Origin: Flavobacterium rhamnosiphilum
GTDB taxonomy: Bacteria > Bacteroidota > Bacteroidia > Flavobacteriales > Flavobacteriaceae
Direction of reading: 5' to 3'
Length of the DNA: 64,000 nt
NCBI RefSeq assembly: GCF_004349195.1
Contig: NZ_SMLG01000003.1
Location: 186,001 to 250,000, forward strand
Positions 8,098-18,317 of the stretch are shown here, one piece after another; positions within the stretch are counted from its first letter, which is position 1, and each line of letters starts with the position of its first letter. The position numbers were made by a program, and so were the translations under genes. The notes beneath the pieces were generated by a model. That model saw only the letters and a program-made list of their open reading frames with translations. It made no database searches and was not told the DNA's origin.

Positions 8098-9024
8098 TTA
8101 TCCAAAGTTTTGTTTCTCAACCAAGTAAGTCATTAAAATTTTTTCAAAACTTTCCCCAACGCTTACCGGAATGTACTTTATTCGGTTTTGAGAACAGGTC
8201 AGCGCCAATTTCTTAAAGTAACTTTCTACCTGTTTTTCGTATTCTTCTTTGACATTATCGGCAAAAACAGCTATTTCTTCTCCCGTTTCCACATCAACAA
8301 ACTTCCTTGGAGCGTTATCAAAGTCAAAATTTAACTCCGTTTTGTTATCAACAACATGAAACAAGACCACTTTATGCTTATTGTGTTTTAAATGTTGCAG
8401 CGCATTAAACAGCGCTTCTTCATTACCGGATTGAAACATATCCGTAAATAAGATAATCATCGAACGGCGGTGGATTTTCTCGGCTATTTGATGCAAAAAT
8501 GTAATTGTATCGGTACTTTTTTTGACCACAGGTTTCTCTAAAAGTCCTTCAAGTGTATTTAAGATCATTCGATGATGGCGATCACTGCCTTTTTCAGGCG
8601 CGTAGTACTCGTATGTATCCGAAAACACACTTATTCCCACAGCATCGCGTTGCTTCTTTAAAAGATTCATTAAAACCGCCGAAGCCAAAACCGAAAACCC
8701 AATCTTATTCTCAAAAAAATGCTGACTGTCTTTTAGTTTCGGATAATGCATCGATGAGGAATTATCGATAATAATATGACACCGCAAATTAGTCTCTTCC
8801 TCGAAGCGTTTGGTATACAAACGATCCGTTTTAGCAAATAACTTCCAATCAATGTGCTTTGTGCTTTCCCCTACGTTATAGACTTTATGTTCAGCAAATT
8901 CAGCCGAAAATCCATGAAAAGGACTTTTATGCATGCCTGAAATAAAACCTTCCACCACCTGATTGGCCAGCAACTCCAGATGCTGAAAACTGGAAATTTT
9001 CTCTATTTGCGATTCGATCTTCAT
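8098..9024 (-). CDS. DUF58 domain protein (vWA-like)
   Basis: 308 aa. The motif HKSPFHGFSAEFAEHKVYNVGE, the following HIDWKLFAKTDRLYTKRFEEE and the metal-site-like IIDNSSSM are the standard DUF58 signature, and the C-terminal half has a von Willebrand A-like fold. DUF58 proteins usually sit beside MoxR-type AAA ATPases and BatA/BatB genes in envelope-stress clusters; here no MoxR gene is adjacent, so either the cluster has been split or the protein works with distant partners. Cytosolic; no signal peptide or membrane helix seen. Confidence 0.85.
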   Translation of the reverse strand: MKIESQIEKISSFQHLELLANQVVEGFISGMHKSPFHGFSAEFAEHKVYNVGESTKHIDWKLFAKTDRLYTKRFEEETNLRCHIIIDNSSSMHYPKLKDSQHFFENKIGFSVLASAVLMNLLKKQRDAVGISVFSDTYEYYAPEKGSDRHHRMILNTLEGLLEKPVVKKSTDTITFLHQIAEKIHRRSMIILFTDMFQSGNEEALFNALQHLKHNKHKVVLFHVVDNKTELNFDFDNAPRKFVDVETGEEIAVFADNVKEEYEKQVESYFKKLALTCSQNRIKYIPVSVGESFEKILMTYLVEKQNFG

Positions 9025-9210
9025 ATTCCAAATATATTAAAAGATTGAACGATTTAAAAATTTAAAGATTGAAAAGAAAATAGTACAACCGCTAATTCAC
9101 TCTAAATCTCTAAATCTCATTGTTGATGAACGAATATATTTTTTAAAACTAAGAGACATAGAGATAGGACTTTAAAACTTGATGACTTGCTGCTTTAGGC
9201 TTTAAACCAA

Positions 9211-9240
9211 AAAAAAGGCTTGACTTTCGCCAAACCTTTT
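9211..9240 (-). terminator. Terminator after thioredoxin
   Basis: Imperfect hairpin AAAAGG-c-TTG ... CAA-a-CCTTTT, placed 43 bp beyond the stop of the thioredoxin gene. Nothing else is evident in 9025-9282. Confidence 0.65.
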
Positions 9241-9282
9241 ATTTGAATCTTTTCAGATTCTATATAAATCATAATCTACCGA

Positions 9283-9600
9283 TTACAACAAAGCGTCTAA
9301 ACTATCAGCGTAAGTTTGTTTCGGAGCAACCCCTACTTGTTTCCCTACTACTTCACCGTTATGAAAAACCAACACTGTTGGGATATTTCTCACTCCGTAT
9401 TTAGCAGCAAATTCTTGGTTTGCATCTACATCTACTTTTCCTATCACTACTTTCCCTGCGTACTCGTTGCTTAGTTCGTCAATGATTGGCCCAACCATTC
9501 TACAAGGTCCACACCATGCTGCCCAAAAATCCACCATTACTGGTTGTGTTGATTTCAAAACTACTTCTTCAAAAGTAGCGTCTGTTATTGCTAATGCCAT
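9283..9600 (-). CDS. trxA: Thioredoxin
   Basis: 105 aa from the ATG at 9600; upstream in-frame codons are excluded because the family start is at MALAITDATF. The active site is AAWCGPCR at about residues 29-36, and the cis-Pro loop is RNIPTVLVF. It is a cytosolic dithiol-disulfide oxidoreductase of standard length. A TAAATTTG -7 box lies on the minus strand at 9661-9654, giving a leader of about 45-50 nt. Monocistronic, with its own terminator. Confidence 0.95.
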   Translation of the reverse strand: MALAITDATFEEVVLKSTQPVMVDFWAAWCGPCRMVGPIIDELSNEYAGKVVIGKVDVDANQEFAAKYGVRNIPTVLVFHNGEVVGKQVGVAPKQTYADSLDALL

Positions 9601-9653
9601 AATTTTATATTTAAAGTTTATCGTTTGAATATTTAAAGTCTCAAACTCGATTA

Positions 9654-9661
9654 CAAATTTA
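9654..9661 (-). promoter_or_regulatory. -7 box upstream of thioredoxin
   Basis: TAAATTTG on the minus strand matches TAnnTTTG; a CAA/CAAA-rich stretch (TTTG on the minus strand) lies roughly 17 nt further upstream. Confidence 0.5.
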
Positions 9662-9765
9662 GAAATTAAAAACAAACCAAACACTATTCGTAAATTAGTT
9701 TTGACTATTAATACATTGTCAATTCTTATCACCCTGTTTCAATCCATTCAAAATTACAACAATTA

Positions 9766-9844
9766 GGAGCTACTTCCTGCTGTACGCTGTATCTTTTCCT
9801 TTTTAAAGAAAAAAGAAAAAGGATGCCGCTTCCATCAGGGCTAT
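9766..9844 (-). repeat. Structured dispersed repeat, copy 2
   Basis: Reverse-strand copy of the element at 6081-6159, with the same conserved ends and a T-rich/A-rich self-complementary core. It lies between the outer-membrane protein gene and thioredoxin. Confidence 0.75.
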
Positions 9845-9877
9845 GACATTTGGGGATTTCAAAACGTTTAGACCACA

Positions 9878-9908
9878 AAAAAAGACCCTCTTTTCAGAAG
9901 GTCTTCAT
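9878..9908 (-). terminator. Terminator after the outer-membrane barrel gene
   Basis: Hairpin AAGACC ... GGTCTT preceded by an A-tract, 21 bp beyond the gene's stop on the minus strand. Confidence 0.75.
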
Positions 9909-9928
9909 TCTATTTCAATTGTACTTGA

Positions 9929-10792
9929 TTATAGACTATATTTCAAACCAAGAGTTAATCCCAACCCACTGATTCCAACATAAGAACTCAATTCATCCAT
10001 TGGTTTCGTTGAGTCTACAGTATTAAATTGAGCGTTATTAGAATTACTGTCTAAACGATCTGTATAATTAGAATGCACCTGAGAAGTGTTACGCGTACTT
10101 AATCGATCCGTTCCATTAACAGTAAATTCAGTAGTTTCTTTATCTTTTCCATGTACCGTAAAATTGCGGTATTCCAATTCTGCAAAAGCTGATAGATTTT
10201 TAGCTAATTTATAAGATGTACCTAATGCTGCTTGAAAACCTACGGTTGGTTTTGGTCTGATAACATCTTTACTAAAAACATTTACTCCCGGAGCAGCAAC
10301 TGCATTCGTTTCGATTGTTAAATCTCCATGAATTGGAACAATCACTCCTACTTTAGAATAGGTCTCAAATCCTTTTACTTCACCCAAAAACAACACAATA
10401 GCCGGAGCCAAATCAAAAGCCGTTATTTGACCAACAGATTTTAAGGTAGTCACTCCATCATCTACTCTCTTAACCATTGTTTTATCATTACTGTTATAGT
10501 AATTGATTCCCATTTCTAGACCCAAACGATCTGTAAAACGGTACCCAACTGTACCACCAGTACGAAAACCTTCTCCAAAAGAACCTGTAACGCTTTCTTC
10601 CGAAACTAATTCACCTCCAACATAAACTTTACTTAATGCAGCGTTACCTCCTACAGTAGGAAATTCAGTAGCAGCAGTTTGAACAAAATAAGATCCGCCT
10701 AATTTAAAATACCAACTTTCTTTTTTTTCAGTTTGCGCTACCATAGTCATGGTACAAGCCATAAATCCCAATAAAAACAGGTTCTTTTTCAT
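9929..10792 (-). CDS. Outer-membrane beta-barrel protein
   Basis: 287 aa from the ATG at 10792, which begins a clear Sec signal peptide (MKKNLFLLGFMACTMTMVAQ). The mature protein has alternating amphipathic strands, Gly/aromatic-rich turns such as RTGGTVGYRFTDRLGLEMGINYY, and ends in GLTLGLKYSL with the expected strand-like C-terminus. Length and pattern fit an eight- to ten-stranded small barrel (OmpA/OmpW-like). No periplasmic OmpA domain follows. Substrate or role unknown. A TATGTTTG -7 box lies at 10824-10817 on the minus strand. Confidence 0.75.
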   Translation of the reverse strand: MKKNLFLLGFMACTMTMVAQTEKKESWYFKLGGSYFVQTAATEFPTVGGNAALSKVYVGGELVSEESVTGSFGEGFRTGGTVGYRFTDRLGLEMGINYYNSNDKTMVKRVDDGVTTLKSVGQITAFDLAPAIVLFLGEVKGFETYSKVGVIVPIHGDLTIETNAVAAPGVNVFSKDVIRPKPTVGFQAALGTSYKLAKNLSAFAELEYRNFTVHGKDKETTEFTVNGTDRLSTRNTSQVHSNYTDRLDSNSNNAQFNTVDSTKPMDELSSYVGISGLGLTLGLKYSL

Positions 10793-10971
10793 AATTTTAT
10801 TCTTAATTAATTTATACAAACATAAATAATTTAAGACAAATTTCACAGATGCTTTAGCATCACAAAAGAACAATCATTATTATACTCGGAATTTAAGCTA
10901 AAAGTATGCGTGCATAGTAAATATTTAACTAAAAAATAAAAGTTACAATTAAAATTTAACTGTTAAAAAAT

Positions 10972-11300
10972 TCAATTCAACTTAAAGTTAATCTGCATTT
11001 TCTCCAGTTCCACTAACAATTCATTCGAAATTTTGATTTTTAATTTTCTGCTGGCCATGCTTAGTTTGGTCACCACTTTTATTTCTTCGACTTCTGTAGT
11101 ACTATTTATTTCAGGAACTTCAAGCACCGATACTTCAACATCATCACTTTCATCAACAAAAACAGCTTCTTCATTGGCTTCTAATAAAACTGGGGCAACC
11201 TCAACCAAACGCCTGGTTTTTTCCAATTCCATAATTTCGAAACTAACGGTATTATCGCCTTAATTTTCTTAAAAAAGTCGATTCAATTTTATAATTTATA
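10972..11300 (-). pseudogene. Duplicated, decayed 3' end of dnaE
   Basis: The last 202 bp (10974-11175) match the true dnaE 3' end (11700-11901) with about six differences by eye. The upstream part (to about 11300) is diverged but still alignable: it encodes NTVSFEIMELE where dnaE has NTVTFEIMELE. Within this part two codons of dnaE, CAA and AAA in the LFQENKG segment, are both TAA here, so the copy cannot be the end of a working polymerase. An 86-aa frame (MELEKTRR...) remains open from 11232 but has no sign of independent function. Confidence 0.85.
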
Positions 11301-11310
11301 AAAACGAATA

Positions 11311-11607
11311 TTATTCAAATAGATTAGGATTCTTCAAAATTTGATTATTTTCATTCAAAGAAAGTACATATCTCAACATTTTTTCATCTTGGTGATTTTC
11401 AATTCCTTTAAAAATCAACACCCCACATTCAATAAGCGGCTCGACGATTTCATATCTTTTGAAGGTATCATTAAATAAAAACCGTCCTGTCTTAGGTTGA
11501 AACCAAACAGAATCTAAATACAAAGAAGGTTTATAAATTTTACTCTTTAATGATAATTCGTTCTTAATTGAAGTAACTAAGTCTTCTTGTTGTTTTTTGA
11601 TATCCAT
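11311..11607 (-). CDS. 98-aa hypothetical protein between the two dnaE 3' ends
   Basis: 98 aa, no signal peptide or membrane helix, mixed alpha/beta composition, with the notable stretch LDSVWFQPKTGRFLFNDTFKRYEIVEPLIECGVL. I do not recognise the family. It is the only complete ORF between the intact dnaE end and the decayed duplicate, so it is the apparent cargo of that duplication. Function unknown. Confidence 0.5.
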   Translation of the reverse strand: MDIKKQQEDLVTSIKNELSLKSKIYKPSLYLDSVWFQPKTGRFLFNDTFKRYEIVEPLIECGVLIFKGIENHQDEKMLRYVLSLNENNQILKNPNLFE

Positions 11608-11697
11608 AATTAATAAAATACTACTGCCAATAATATGTGAAGAAAATAGTCACAGGCAGCGTTTGTGCTATTGTCGAGTATTGAATAAAACCTTAAT

Positions 11698-14600
11698 TTA
11701 ATTCAACTTAAAGTTAATCTGCATTTTCTCCAGTTCCACTAACAACTCATTCGAAATTTTGATTTTTAATTTCCTGCTGGCCATGGTTAGTTTGGTTACC
11801 ACTTTTATTTCTTCGACTTCTGTAGTACTATTTATTTCAGGAACTTCAAGCACCGATGCTTCAACATCATCACTTTCATCAACAAAAACAGCCTCTTCAT
11901 TTTCTACCACAACAGGCTCATTCTCCACAATTCGTTTAATTTTTTCCAATTCCATGATTTCAAATGTCACGGTGTTTTCTCCTTTATTCTCTTGAAAAAG
12001 ATGACTCAATCTATGGATAAAATCAGCTTCTAAATCTGCAATATTCAACAGCACAACTAATTTTCTAGCGAAGGTCTCTAACACATCTTGCAATTGCTTT
12101 ACCTCCACAAATTGCAGTCTTGGCTCACCTTTTTTCCCGGTATCGCGGTCTGTCCAGCCTTCTTTCACCAACACTTTCATGAACGTAAAATTATTTTGAA
12201 TAAAGAAATGGCGGAACTTTAAATACTCTTCTCCAAAAATTCTAAACTCATAACTTTCATCATACCCTTCTAATGTAAACATACCCCAACCTTTTCCATT
12301 TTTAGCCACACGATGTTGTACGTTATTGATAATCCCTCCAAAAGTCAAGTTTTTACTAACATGGAGTTCCATGTTTTTAAGCGCCTCAAGTCTGGCATTA
12401 CAAAAATATTTCATTTCAAATTTGTAATCATCCAGCGGATGTCCCGAGATATAAATCCCAACAACTTCCTTCTCTTTAGCCAATTTTTCCATCGTACTCC
12501 AATCCTCGCATGGCGGCACAATAGGCTCTTCAATTTGCACTTCGCTGGTATCCCCAAACAAACTTACTTGAGAGGAATTCTCATTTTCCTGAAACTTAGA
12601 CCCATATCGTATGGATTTTTCGTAAAAGGTAATTCCATCGCCATCATCATGAAAATATTGTGCTCTTGTTGTCCCTAAAAACGAATCGAATCCACCTGCT
12701 AAAATTAAATTCTCAAGCGCCTTTTTATTTGCTGCGCGTAAATCGATGCGTTTAGTCAAATCAAAAACCGATTTGTATTTTCCGTCTTTTCTATTTTCGA
12801 CTATCGTTGCCACAGCTCCAGAACCCACACCTTTTATGGCGCCCATTCCAAAACGAACCGCATAATCATCGTTTACGGTAAACTTGTAAAACGACTCATT
12901 TACATCAGGCCCTAAAACTTGTAATCCCATGCGCTTGCATTCCTCCATAAAGAAAGAAACCTGCTTGATGTCACTCATATTATTAGACAAAACCGCAGCC
13001 ATATATTCGGCAGGATAATTCGCTTTCAAAAATGCCGTTTGATACGCAATCCAGGCATAACAAGTCGAGTGCGATTTATTAAAGGCATATTCCGCAAAAG
13101 CTTCCCAGTCTTTCCATATTTTCTCCAGTTTATCTTCGGCATGACCTTTGGCGGCAGCCTGACTGATAAATTTAGGCTTCATTTTATCCAGAACGTCCTT
13201 TTGCTTTTTTCCCATCGCTTTACGCAAAACGTCGGCATCACCCTTGGAAAAATCCGCCAGTTTTTGGGACAAAAGCATTACCTGTTCTTGGTAAACGGTA
13301 ATTCCGTACGTGTCTTTTAGTAATTCTTCGCAAGCTTCAAGGTCATAAATAATTTCCTCCTCGCCGTTTTTTCTTTTTACAAAACTCGGAATATAAGCAA
13401 TCGGTCCCGGACGATACAAAGCATTCATGGCAATTAAATCGGGAAAAACCGTCGGCTTCAATTCCTTCATGTATTTTTGCATCCCCGGACTCTCATACTG
13501 GAAAATCCCTACTGTTTCTCCGCGTTGAAAAAGCTCATACGTCTTCAAATCATCAATTGGGAATTCATCGGGATTTAAGTCAATTCCCGTTCTGTATTTT
13601 ACCAATTTAACGGTATCTTTTATCAGGGTCAGGGTTTTCAAACCCAAGAAGTCCATCTTCAACAAACCGGCACTTTCCACCACCGAGTTATCAAACTGAG
13701 TCACGTACAAATCAGAATCTTTGGCGGTAGCCACAGGAACAAAATTGGTAATGTCGCTTGGCGTAATAATTACTCCACAAGCATGAATCCCAGTATTTCT
13801 TAAATTCCCCTCTAAAACTTTGGCTTGCTGAATGGTTTCTCCACCCAAATCGCTTTCACTTGCAAGACCTATTAATTCTTTTATTTTATCGTATTCTTCC
13901 GGACGAACCGCTTTCTTAATTACATCTTCTTTTTCATTCAGGAAACGCGCTAAATTCCATTTAGACGGCATCATGCCCGGAATCAACTTGGCAATTTTAT
14001 CCGCTTCGAACAAAGGTAAATCCAATACACGAGCCGTATCCCGAATCGCTGATTTTGTTGCCATTTTACCATACGTGATAATTTGCGCCACTTGTTTCGA
14101 ACCGTATTTTCGAATCACATAATCCATTACACTGCTTCGTCCTTCATCATCAAAATCGATATCAATATCGGGTAGTGACACACGATCGGGATTCAGGAAA
14201 CGCTCAAAAAGCAGGTTGTACATCAATGGGTCGATATTGGTTATTTTCAAACAATATGCCACCACGGATCCTGCCGCAGATCCCCTTCCCGGCCCTACCG
14301 AAACACCCATACTTCTCGCCTCGGCAATTAAATCCTGTACAATCAGAAAATAACCCGGATATCCAGAATTGGATATCGTCAACAATTCAAAATCCAATCG
14401 TTCCTGAATTTCTTCGGTGATTACAGGATATCTCCGATTGGCTCCTTCAAAAGTAAGATGCCTTAAATACGCATTTTCACCTCGTACTCCGCCATCTTTT
14501 TCATCTTCGGGATTATTAAATTCAACTGGGATTTCAAATTTTGGCAATAAAACTTCCCGCGCTAAATCGAAAATTTCAATTTTATCCACAATCTCCGAAA

Positions 14601-16233
14601 GATTCGAAATCGCTTCCGGTAAATCCGCAAAAAGCTGTTTCATCTCCTCTCCCGACTTGAAATAGTATTCCTGATTGGGCAAACCATAACGATAGCCACG
14701 ACCACGACCTATTGGCGTAGTTTGCTTTTCACCGTCACGCACACAAAGCAAAATATCGTGTGCATTCGAATTCTCCTTGTCTATATAAAAGGTATTGTTT
14801 GTCGCAATAATTTTGACCTCATGCTTTCTTGCCAATGAAATCAAAGACGCATTCACCCGATTTTCATCTTCTTGATTGTGACGCATCACCTCAATGTAAA
14901 AATCTTCCTTGAATTCGTTCTTCCACCAAAGCAACGCTTCTTCGGCTTGGTTTTCACCAATATTTAAAATCTTATTTGGGATTTCACCATAAAGATTTCC
15001 AGACAAAACAATAATATCTTCTTTGAATTCCTGAATGACTTTCCTGTCGATTCTTGGCACATAATAAAATCCTTCGGTATACGCGATGGAAGACATTTTA
15101 GCCAAATTATGATAGCCTTTTTTGGTCTTCGCCAAAAGTACTATTTGGTAGCCATTGTCTTTTACTGACTTGTTTTTATGATCATCACAAACAAAAAATT
15201 CGCAACCTACAATTGGTTTCATTGGAACTTCGGTAGGTTCTTCACCATTTTCTATTGCCGCTTTATTCTTGGCTTCAGCCGCCTTATTATGATATAAAAT
15301 ATCGCGGACAAAATGAAAAGCACCCATCAAATTCGCATGATCCGTCATGGCAACCGCAGGCATTTTTTGTTGTGCCGCTGCTTTTACCAATGCCGCAATA
15401 CTAATGGTCGATTGCAACACCGAGAACTGCGTGTGATTGTGCAAATGCACAAAAGGTGCATCAATAAGTACCTTTTTATTCTCAGAAAGTTCTTCTCTTG
15501 AAACGGCTGGCGCTTGTTTTTCACCAAACTGCTGACGGATTTTATCGGACGCTTCCTTGAGATTGATATGTTTTAACCCAATGAGTTTAATCTCACTTGG
15601 ATTCTTACTTTGAAAGTCTTGAAAATAACTGGCTGGAACATCCAGTTCCTCTTTTGTGAAAACATCACGACGAATTAACTCCAAGAAACAACGCGTAGTT
15701 GCCTCGACATCGGCAGTCGCGTTGTGCGCTTCACCAAAAGGTTTATTAAAAAGATAAGAGTGTAATTCAGTTAACGTAGGCAACTTGAATTTACCACCAC
15801 GACCACCCGGCAATTTCAATAAAGAAGCGGTTACTTCAGTACAGGTATCCAGAATTGGCATGGAACTCATTTGGCTTTCTACACCCATTCTATAAAACTC
15901 GCAACCCATAATATTGATATCAAAACCTAAATTCTGACCTACAATGAATTTGGCTTTACCTAATGCAATATTGAATTTTTCTAAAACTTCCGCCAACGAA
16001 ATACCATCGGCTTCTGCCAGTTCCGTAGAAATACCGTGAATTCGTTCCGCATCATACGGAATATTAAAACCTTCGGGCTTGACCAAATAATCTTGATGCT
16101 CGATGAGTTTTCCCATATCATCGTGCAACTGCCAAGCGATTTGAATACAACGCGGCCAGTTATCCGTATCTGAAATGGGAGCGCCCCAACGCTTTGGTAA
16201 TCCTGTAGTTTCGGTATCGAATATTAAGTACAT
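11698..16233 (-). CDS. dnaE: DNA polymerase III alpha subunit fused to a DnaQ-like exonuclease
   Basis: 1511 aa. Residues 1-200 form a DEDDh 3'-5' exonuclease: FDTETTG at 4-10, GQNLGFDINIM at about 98-108, and HNATADVEAT near 169-178. A PHP domain begins near residue 260 (FVHLHNHTQFSVL). The polymerase core has PGRGSAAGSVVAYC and the catalytic PDIDIDF near 690. The C-terminus has an OB-like segment and a Ser/Asp/Glu-rich linker leading to a conserved final helix. This fused proofreading-polymerase layout is known in Bacteroidota. The 3' end is duplicated downstream (10972-11300), so the present tail may derive from a recombination event. Confidence 0.95.
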   Translation of the reverse strand: MYLIFDTETTGLPKRWGAPISDTDNWPRCIQIAWQLHDDMGKLIEHQDYLVKPEGFNIPYDAERIHGISTELAEADGISLAEVLEKFNIALGKAKFIVGQNLGFDINIMGCEFYRMGVESQMSSMPILDTCTEVTASLLKLPGGRGGKFKLPTLTELHSYLFNKPFGEAHNATADVEATTRCFLELIRRDVFTKEELDVPASYFQDFQSKNPSEIKLIGLKHINLKEASDKIRQQFGEKQAPAVSREELSENKKVLIDAPFVHLHNHTQFSVLQSTISIAALVKAAAQQKMPAVAMTDHANLMGAFHFVRDILYHNKAAEAKNKAAIENGEEPTEVPMKPIVGCEFFVCDDHKNKSVKDNGYQIVLLAKTKKGYHNLAKMSSIAYTEGFYYVPRIDRKVIQEFKEDIIVLSGNLYGEIPNKILNIGENQAEEALLWWKNEFKEDFYIEVMRHNQEDENRVNASLISLARKHEVKIIATNNTFYIDKENSNAHDILLCVRDGEKQTTPIGRGRGYRYGLPNQEYYFKSGEEMKQLFADLPEAISNLSEIVDKIEIFDLAREVLLPKFEIPVEFNNPEDEKDGGVRGENAYLRHLTFEGANRRYPVITEEIQERLDFELLTISNSGYPGYFLIVQDLIAEARSMGVSVGPGRGSAAGSVVAYCLKITNIDPLMYNLLFERFLNPDRVSLPDIDIDFDDEGRSSVMDYVIRKYGSKQVAQIITYGKMATKSAIRDTARVLDLPLFEADKIAKLIPGMMPSKWNLARFLNEKEDVIKKAVRPEEYDKIKELIGLASESDLGGETIQQAKVLEGNLRNTGIHACGVIITPSDITNFVPVATAKDSDLYVTQFDNSVVESAGLLKMDFLGLKTLTLIKDTVKLVKYRTGIDLNPDEFPIDDLKTYELFQRGETVGIFQYESPGMQKYMKELKPTVFPDLIAMNALYRPGPIAYIPSFVKRKNGEEEIIYDLEACEELLKDTYGITVYQEQVMLLSQKLADFSKGDADVLRKAMGKKQKDVLDKMKPKFISQAAAKGHAEDKLEKIWKDWEAFAEYAFNKSHSTCYAWIAYQTAFLKANYPAEYMAAVLSNNMSDIKQVSFFMEECKRMGLQVLGPDVNESFYKFTVNDDYAVRFGMGAIKGVGSGAVATIVENRKDGKYKSVFDLTKRIDLRAANKKALENLILAGGFDSFLGTTRAQYFHDDGDGITFYEKSIRYGSKFQENENSSQVSLFGDTSEVQIEEPIVPPCEDWSTMEKLAKEKEVVGIYISGHPLDDYKFEMKYFCNARLEALKNMELHVSKNLTFGGIINNVQHRVAKNGKGWGMFTLEGYDESYEFRIFGEEYLKFRHFFIQNNFTFMKVLVKEGWTDRDTGKKGEPRLQFVEVKQLQDVLETFARKLVVLLNIADLEADFIHRLSHLFQENKGENTVTFEIMELEKIKRIVENEPVVVENEEAVFVDESDDVEASVLEVPEINSTTEVEEIKVVTKLTMASRKLKIKISNELLVELEKMQINFKLN

Positions 16234-16876
16234 ATCTGGAGTTGAAGTGTTTGTGATTTAAAAAAATCGCAAAAAATGAATTTCAAATTTAGTTTTTTTT
16301 AGAGTAGAATAGAAGTAAGTTATCAACAAAAAATAAATTTATTTTCCAGAACTATTCTCCTGTTAAAACTACAATCACTTTCAACAAATCATCTTGATAG
16401 TACCTTGTTAAAAAGATAAAAAGAGTACGTATTGATTTTTTGGATGTCGTAGTATTTCATCAAAAAAAAATACTGAAATACAGCTAAAAAATATGCCATT
16501 TACTAAGAAAATCAGGTTTAAAAACAACTTCAACAAAATTCAAATAGTCAATTTAAAATTAAAAAAAAGTTGATTTTTATTCTATTTAATTAAATATTCA
16601 CAACTATAACAGCTTTTTAGAAGCTTATTTTAGCGATTCGATAAATATCAAAAAACTCAAAAAATTAATTTTTTATTGTATCCAAATAAAAAACTGCCCT
16701 ACTAAAAAAGAAGCTTAAAAGATAAAAATCAGCAAAGAAATACCCTAATACGGTTTTGGGTATCGTATATAATGAAATATTAAAAAATAAAGACTTGATT
16801 CTTTTTTTAGTTTTGCTTTCATTGTTATCATCTTAGCCAACTTGGCTATAAAAAAATACATTAAAAACATATTAAA
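16234..16876. other. 643-bp AT-rich region between dnaE and leuC
   Basis: Divergent intergenic region without a supported gene. Visible items are an 8-bp inverted repeat GTATTTCA/TGAAATAC (16452-16459 and 16474-16481), a TAGTTTTG -7-like box (16808-16815) and a perfect TAGCCAA-c-TTGGCTA dyad (16834-16848) ahead of leuC. No leader peptide rich in Leu/Ile/Val was found by eye. Confidence 0.5.
16808..16848 (+). promoter_or_regulatory. leuC promoter -7 box and operator-like dyad
   Basis: TAGTTTTG at 16808-16815 fits TAnnTTTG; no convincing -33 TTTG stands at the right spacing. The 15-bp dyad TAGCCAA-c-TTGGCTA (16834-16848) lies just downstream, where a repressor or an RNA hairpin could act, 28 bp before the leuC ATG. 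Confidence 0.4.
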
Positions 16877-18271
16877 ATGAGTACTACATTATTTGACAAA
16901 GTATGGGATTCGCACGTGGTGCGTAAAATTGAAGATGGACCAGACGTGTTTTTTATTGACCGTCATTTCATCCATGAAGTTACTAGTCCTGTAGCTTTTT
17001 TAGGTTTGAAAGAAAGAGGAATTTCAGTATTATATCCAGAGCGCACTTTTGCTACTGCGGATCACAACACACCAACTATAAATCAACATTTACCGGTTCA
17101 AGATGCATTATCTGCTAATCAACTTAAGGCATTAGAAGACAACGCAGCAGAATATGGTATTTCTCACTGGGGATTAGGTCACCAAAAAAATGGAATTGTA
17201 CACGTTGTAGGTCCTGAAAACGGAATTACATTGCCGGGTGCCACTATTGTTTGTGGAGATTCCCATACTTCAACGCATGGTGCCTTTGGCGCTATTGCTT
17301 TTGGTATCGGAACTTCTGAGGTTGAAATGGTGATGGCTACACAATGTATCATGCAGCCAAAACCAAAGAAAATGCGTATCAACGTAAATGGTGAATTAAG
17401 TAAAGGTGTTGGTCCAAAAGACGTTGCATTGTATATTATTTCTCAATTAACCACTTCTGGAGGTACAGGATATTTTGCCGAATATGCCGGAGATGTTTTT
17501 GAAAACATGTCTATGGAAGGCCGTATGACGGTTTGCAACCTGAGTATCGAAATGGGTGCTCGTGGTGGCATGATTGCTCCGGATCAAAAAACATTCGATT
17601 TCTTAGAAGGAAGATTATACGCTCCAAAAGGTGAAGCTTGGACAAAAGCAGTTGAATATTGGAAAACGTTGAAAACGGATGCAGATGCTGTTTTTGATGC
17701 TGAATTGAACATCAACGCTTCAGATATTGAACCGATGATTACATATGGTACAAATCCTGGAATGGGAATTGGTATTTCCAAAAACATTCCAAACGCTAAC
17801 CAAGTGGAAGGTGGTACCGAAACATACAAAAAATCTTTAGCCTATATGGGTTTTGAAGAAAATGACGTAATGATTGGCAAGCCAATTGATTTTGTTTTCT
17901 TGGGAAGTTGTACCAATGGTAGAATTGAAGATTTCAGAGCTTTTACAGAAATTGTAAAAGGGCGACAAAAAGCAGATAACGTAACAGCTTGGTTAGTTCC
18001 AGGGTCACACGTTGTAGAAGCTCAAATTAAAGAAGAAGGCCTTTTGGACATTCTTACGGAAGCTGGTTTTGTATTGCGTCAGCCAGGTTGTTCCGCTTGT
18101 TTAGCAATGAATGATGATAAAGTACCCGCAGGAAAATATGCAGTAAGTACTTCAAACAGAAACTTCGAGGGCCGTCAAGGTCCAGGTTCAAGAACATTAT
18201 TGGCAAGTCCAATTATGGCTGCTGCTGCTGCAGTTACTGGAAAACTAACAGATCCAAGAGATTTATTCTAG
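16877..18271 (+). CDS. leuC: 3-isopropylmalate dehydratase large subunit
   Basis: 464 aa, the usual size. Aconitase-family motifs: [20 protein letters not shown], then the 4Fe-4S cysteines in [13 protein letters not shown] (near residue 349) and [10 protein letters not shown] (near 409-415), and the C-terminal [15 protein letters not shown]. With LeuD it isomerises 2-isopropylmalate to 3-isopropylmalate in leucine biosynthesis. First gene of a leuC-leuD-leuA-type-leuB cluster; preceded by a long AT-rich region with a dyad. Confidence 0.97.
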   Translation: MSTTLFDKVWDSHVVRKIEDGPDVFFIDRHFIHEVTSPVAFLGLKERGISVLYPERTFATADHNTPTINQHLPVQDALSANQLKALEDNAAEYGISHWGLGHQKNGIVHVVGPENGITLPGATIVCGDSHTSTHGAFGAIAFGIGTSEVEMVMATQCIMQPKPKKMRINVNGELSKGVGPKDVALYIISQLTTSGGTGYFAEYAGDVFENMSMEGRMTVCNLSIEMGARGGMIAPDQKTFDFLEGRLYAPKGEAWTKAVEYWKTLKTDADAVFDAELNINASDIEPMITYGTNPGMGIGISKNIPNANQVEGGTETYKKSLAYMGFEENDVMIGKPIDFVFLGSCTNGRIEDFRAFTEIVKGRQKADNVTAWLVPGSHVVEAQIKEEGLLDILTEAGFVLRQPGCSACLAMNDDKVPAGKYAVSTSNRNFEGRQGPGSRTLLASPIMAAAAAVTGKLTDPRDLF

Positions 18272-18317
18272 TTGAAAGTCGATTGCAATAACAATATCAA
18301 AAATTAATAAAATGTTT

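Noticed and set aside
10972..11232. 86-aa frame as a separate gene
   Set aside because: It is the open remainder of the duplicated dnaE tail; upstream homology contains stops.
16234..16876. Leader-peptide attenuator of the leu operon
   Set aside because: No short ORF rich in Leu, Ile or Val codons and no terminator/antiterminator pair found by eye.
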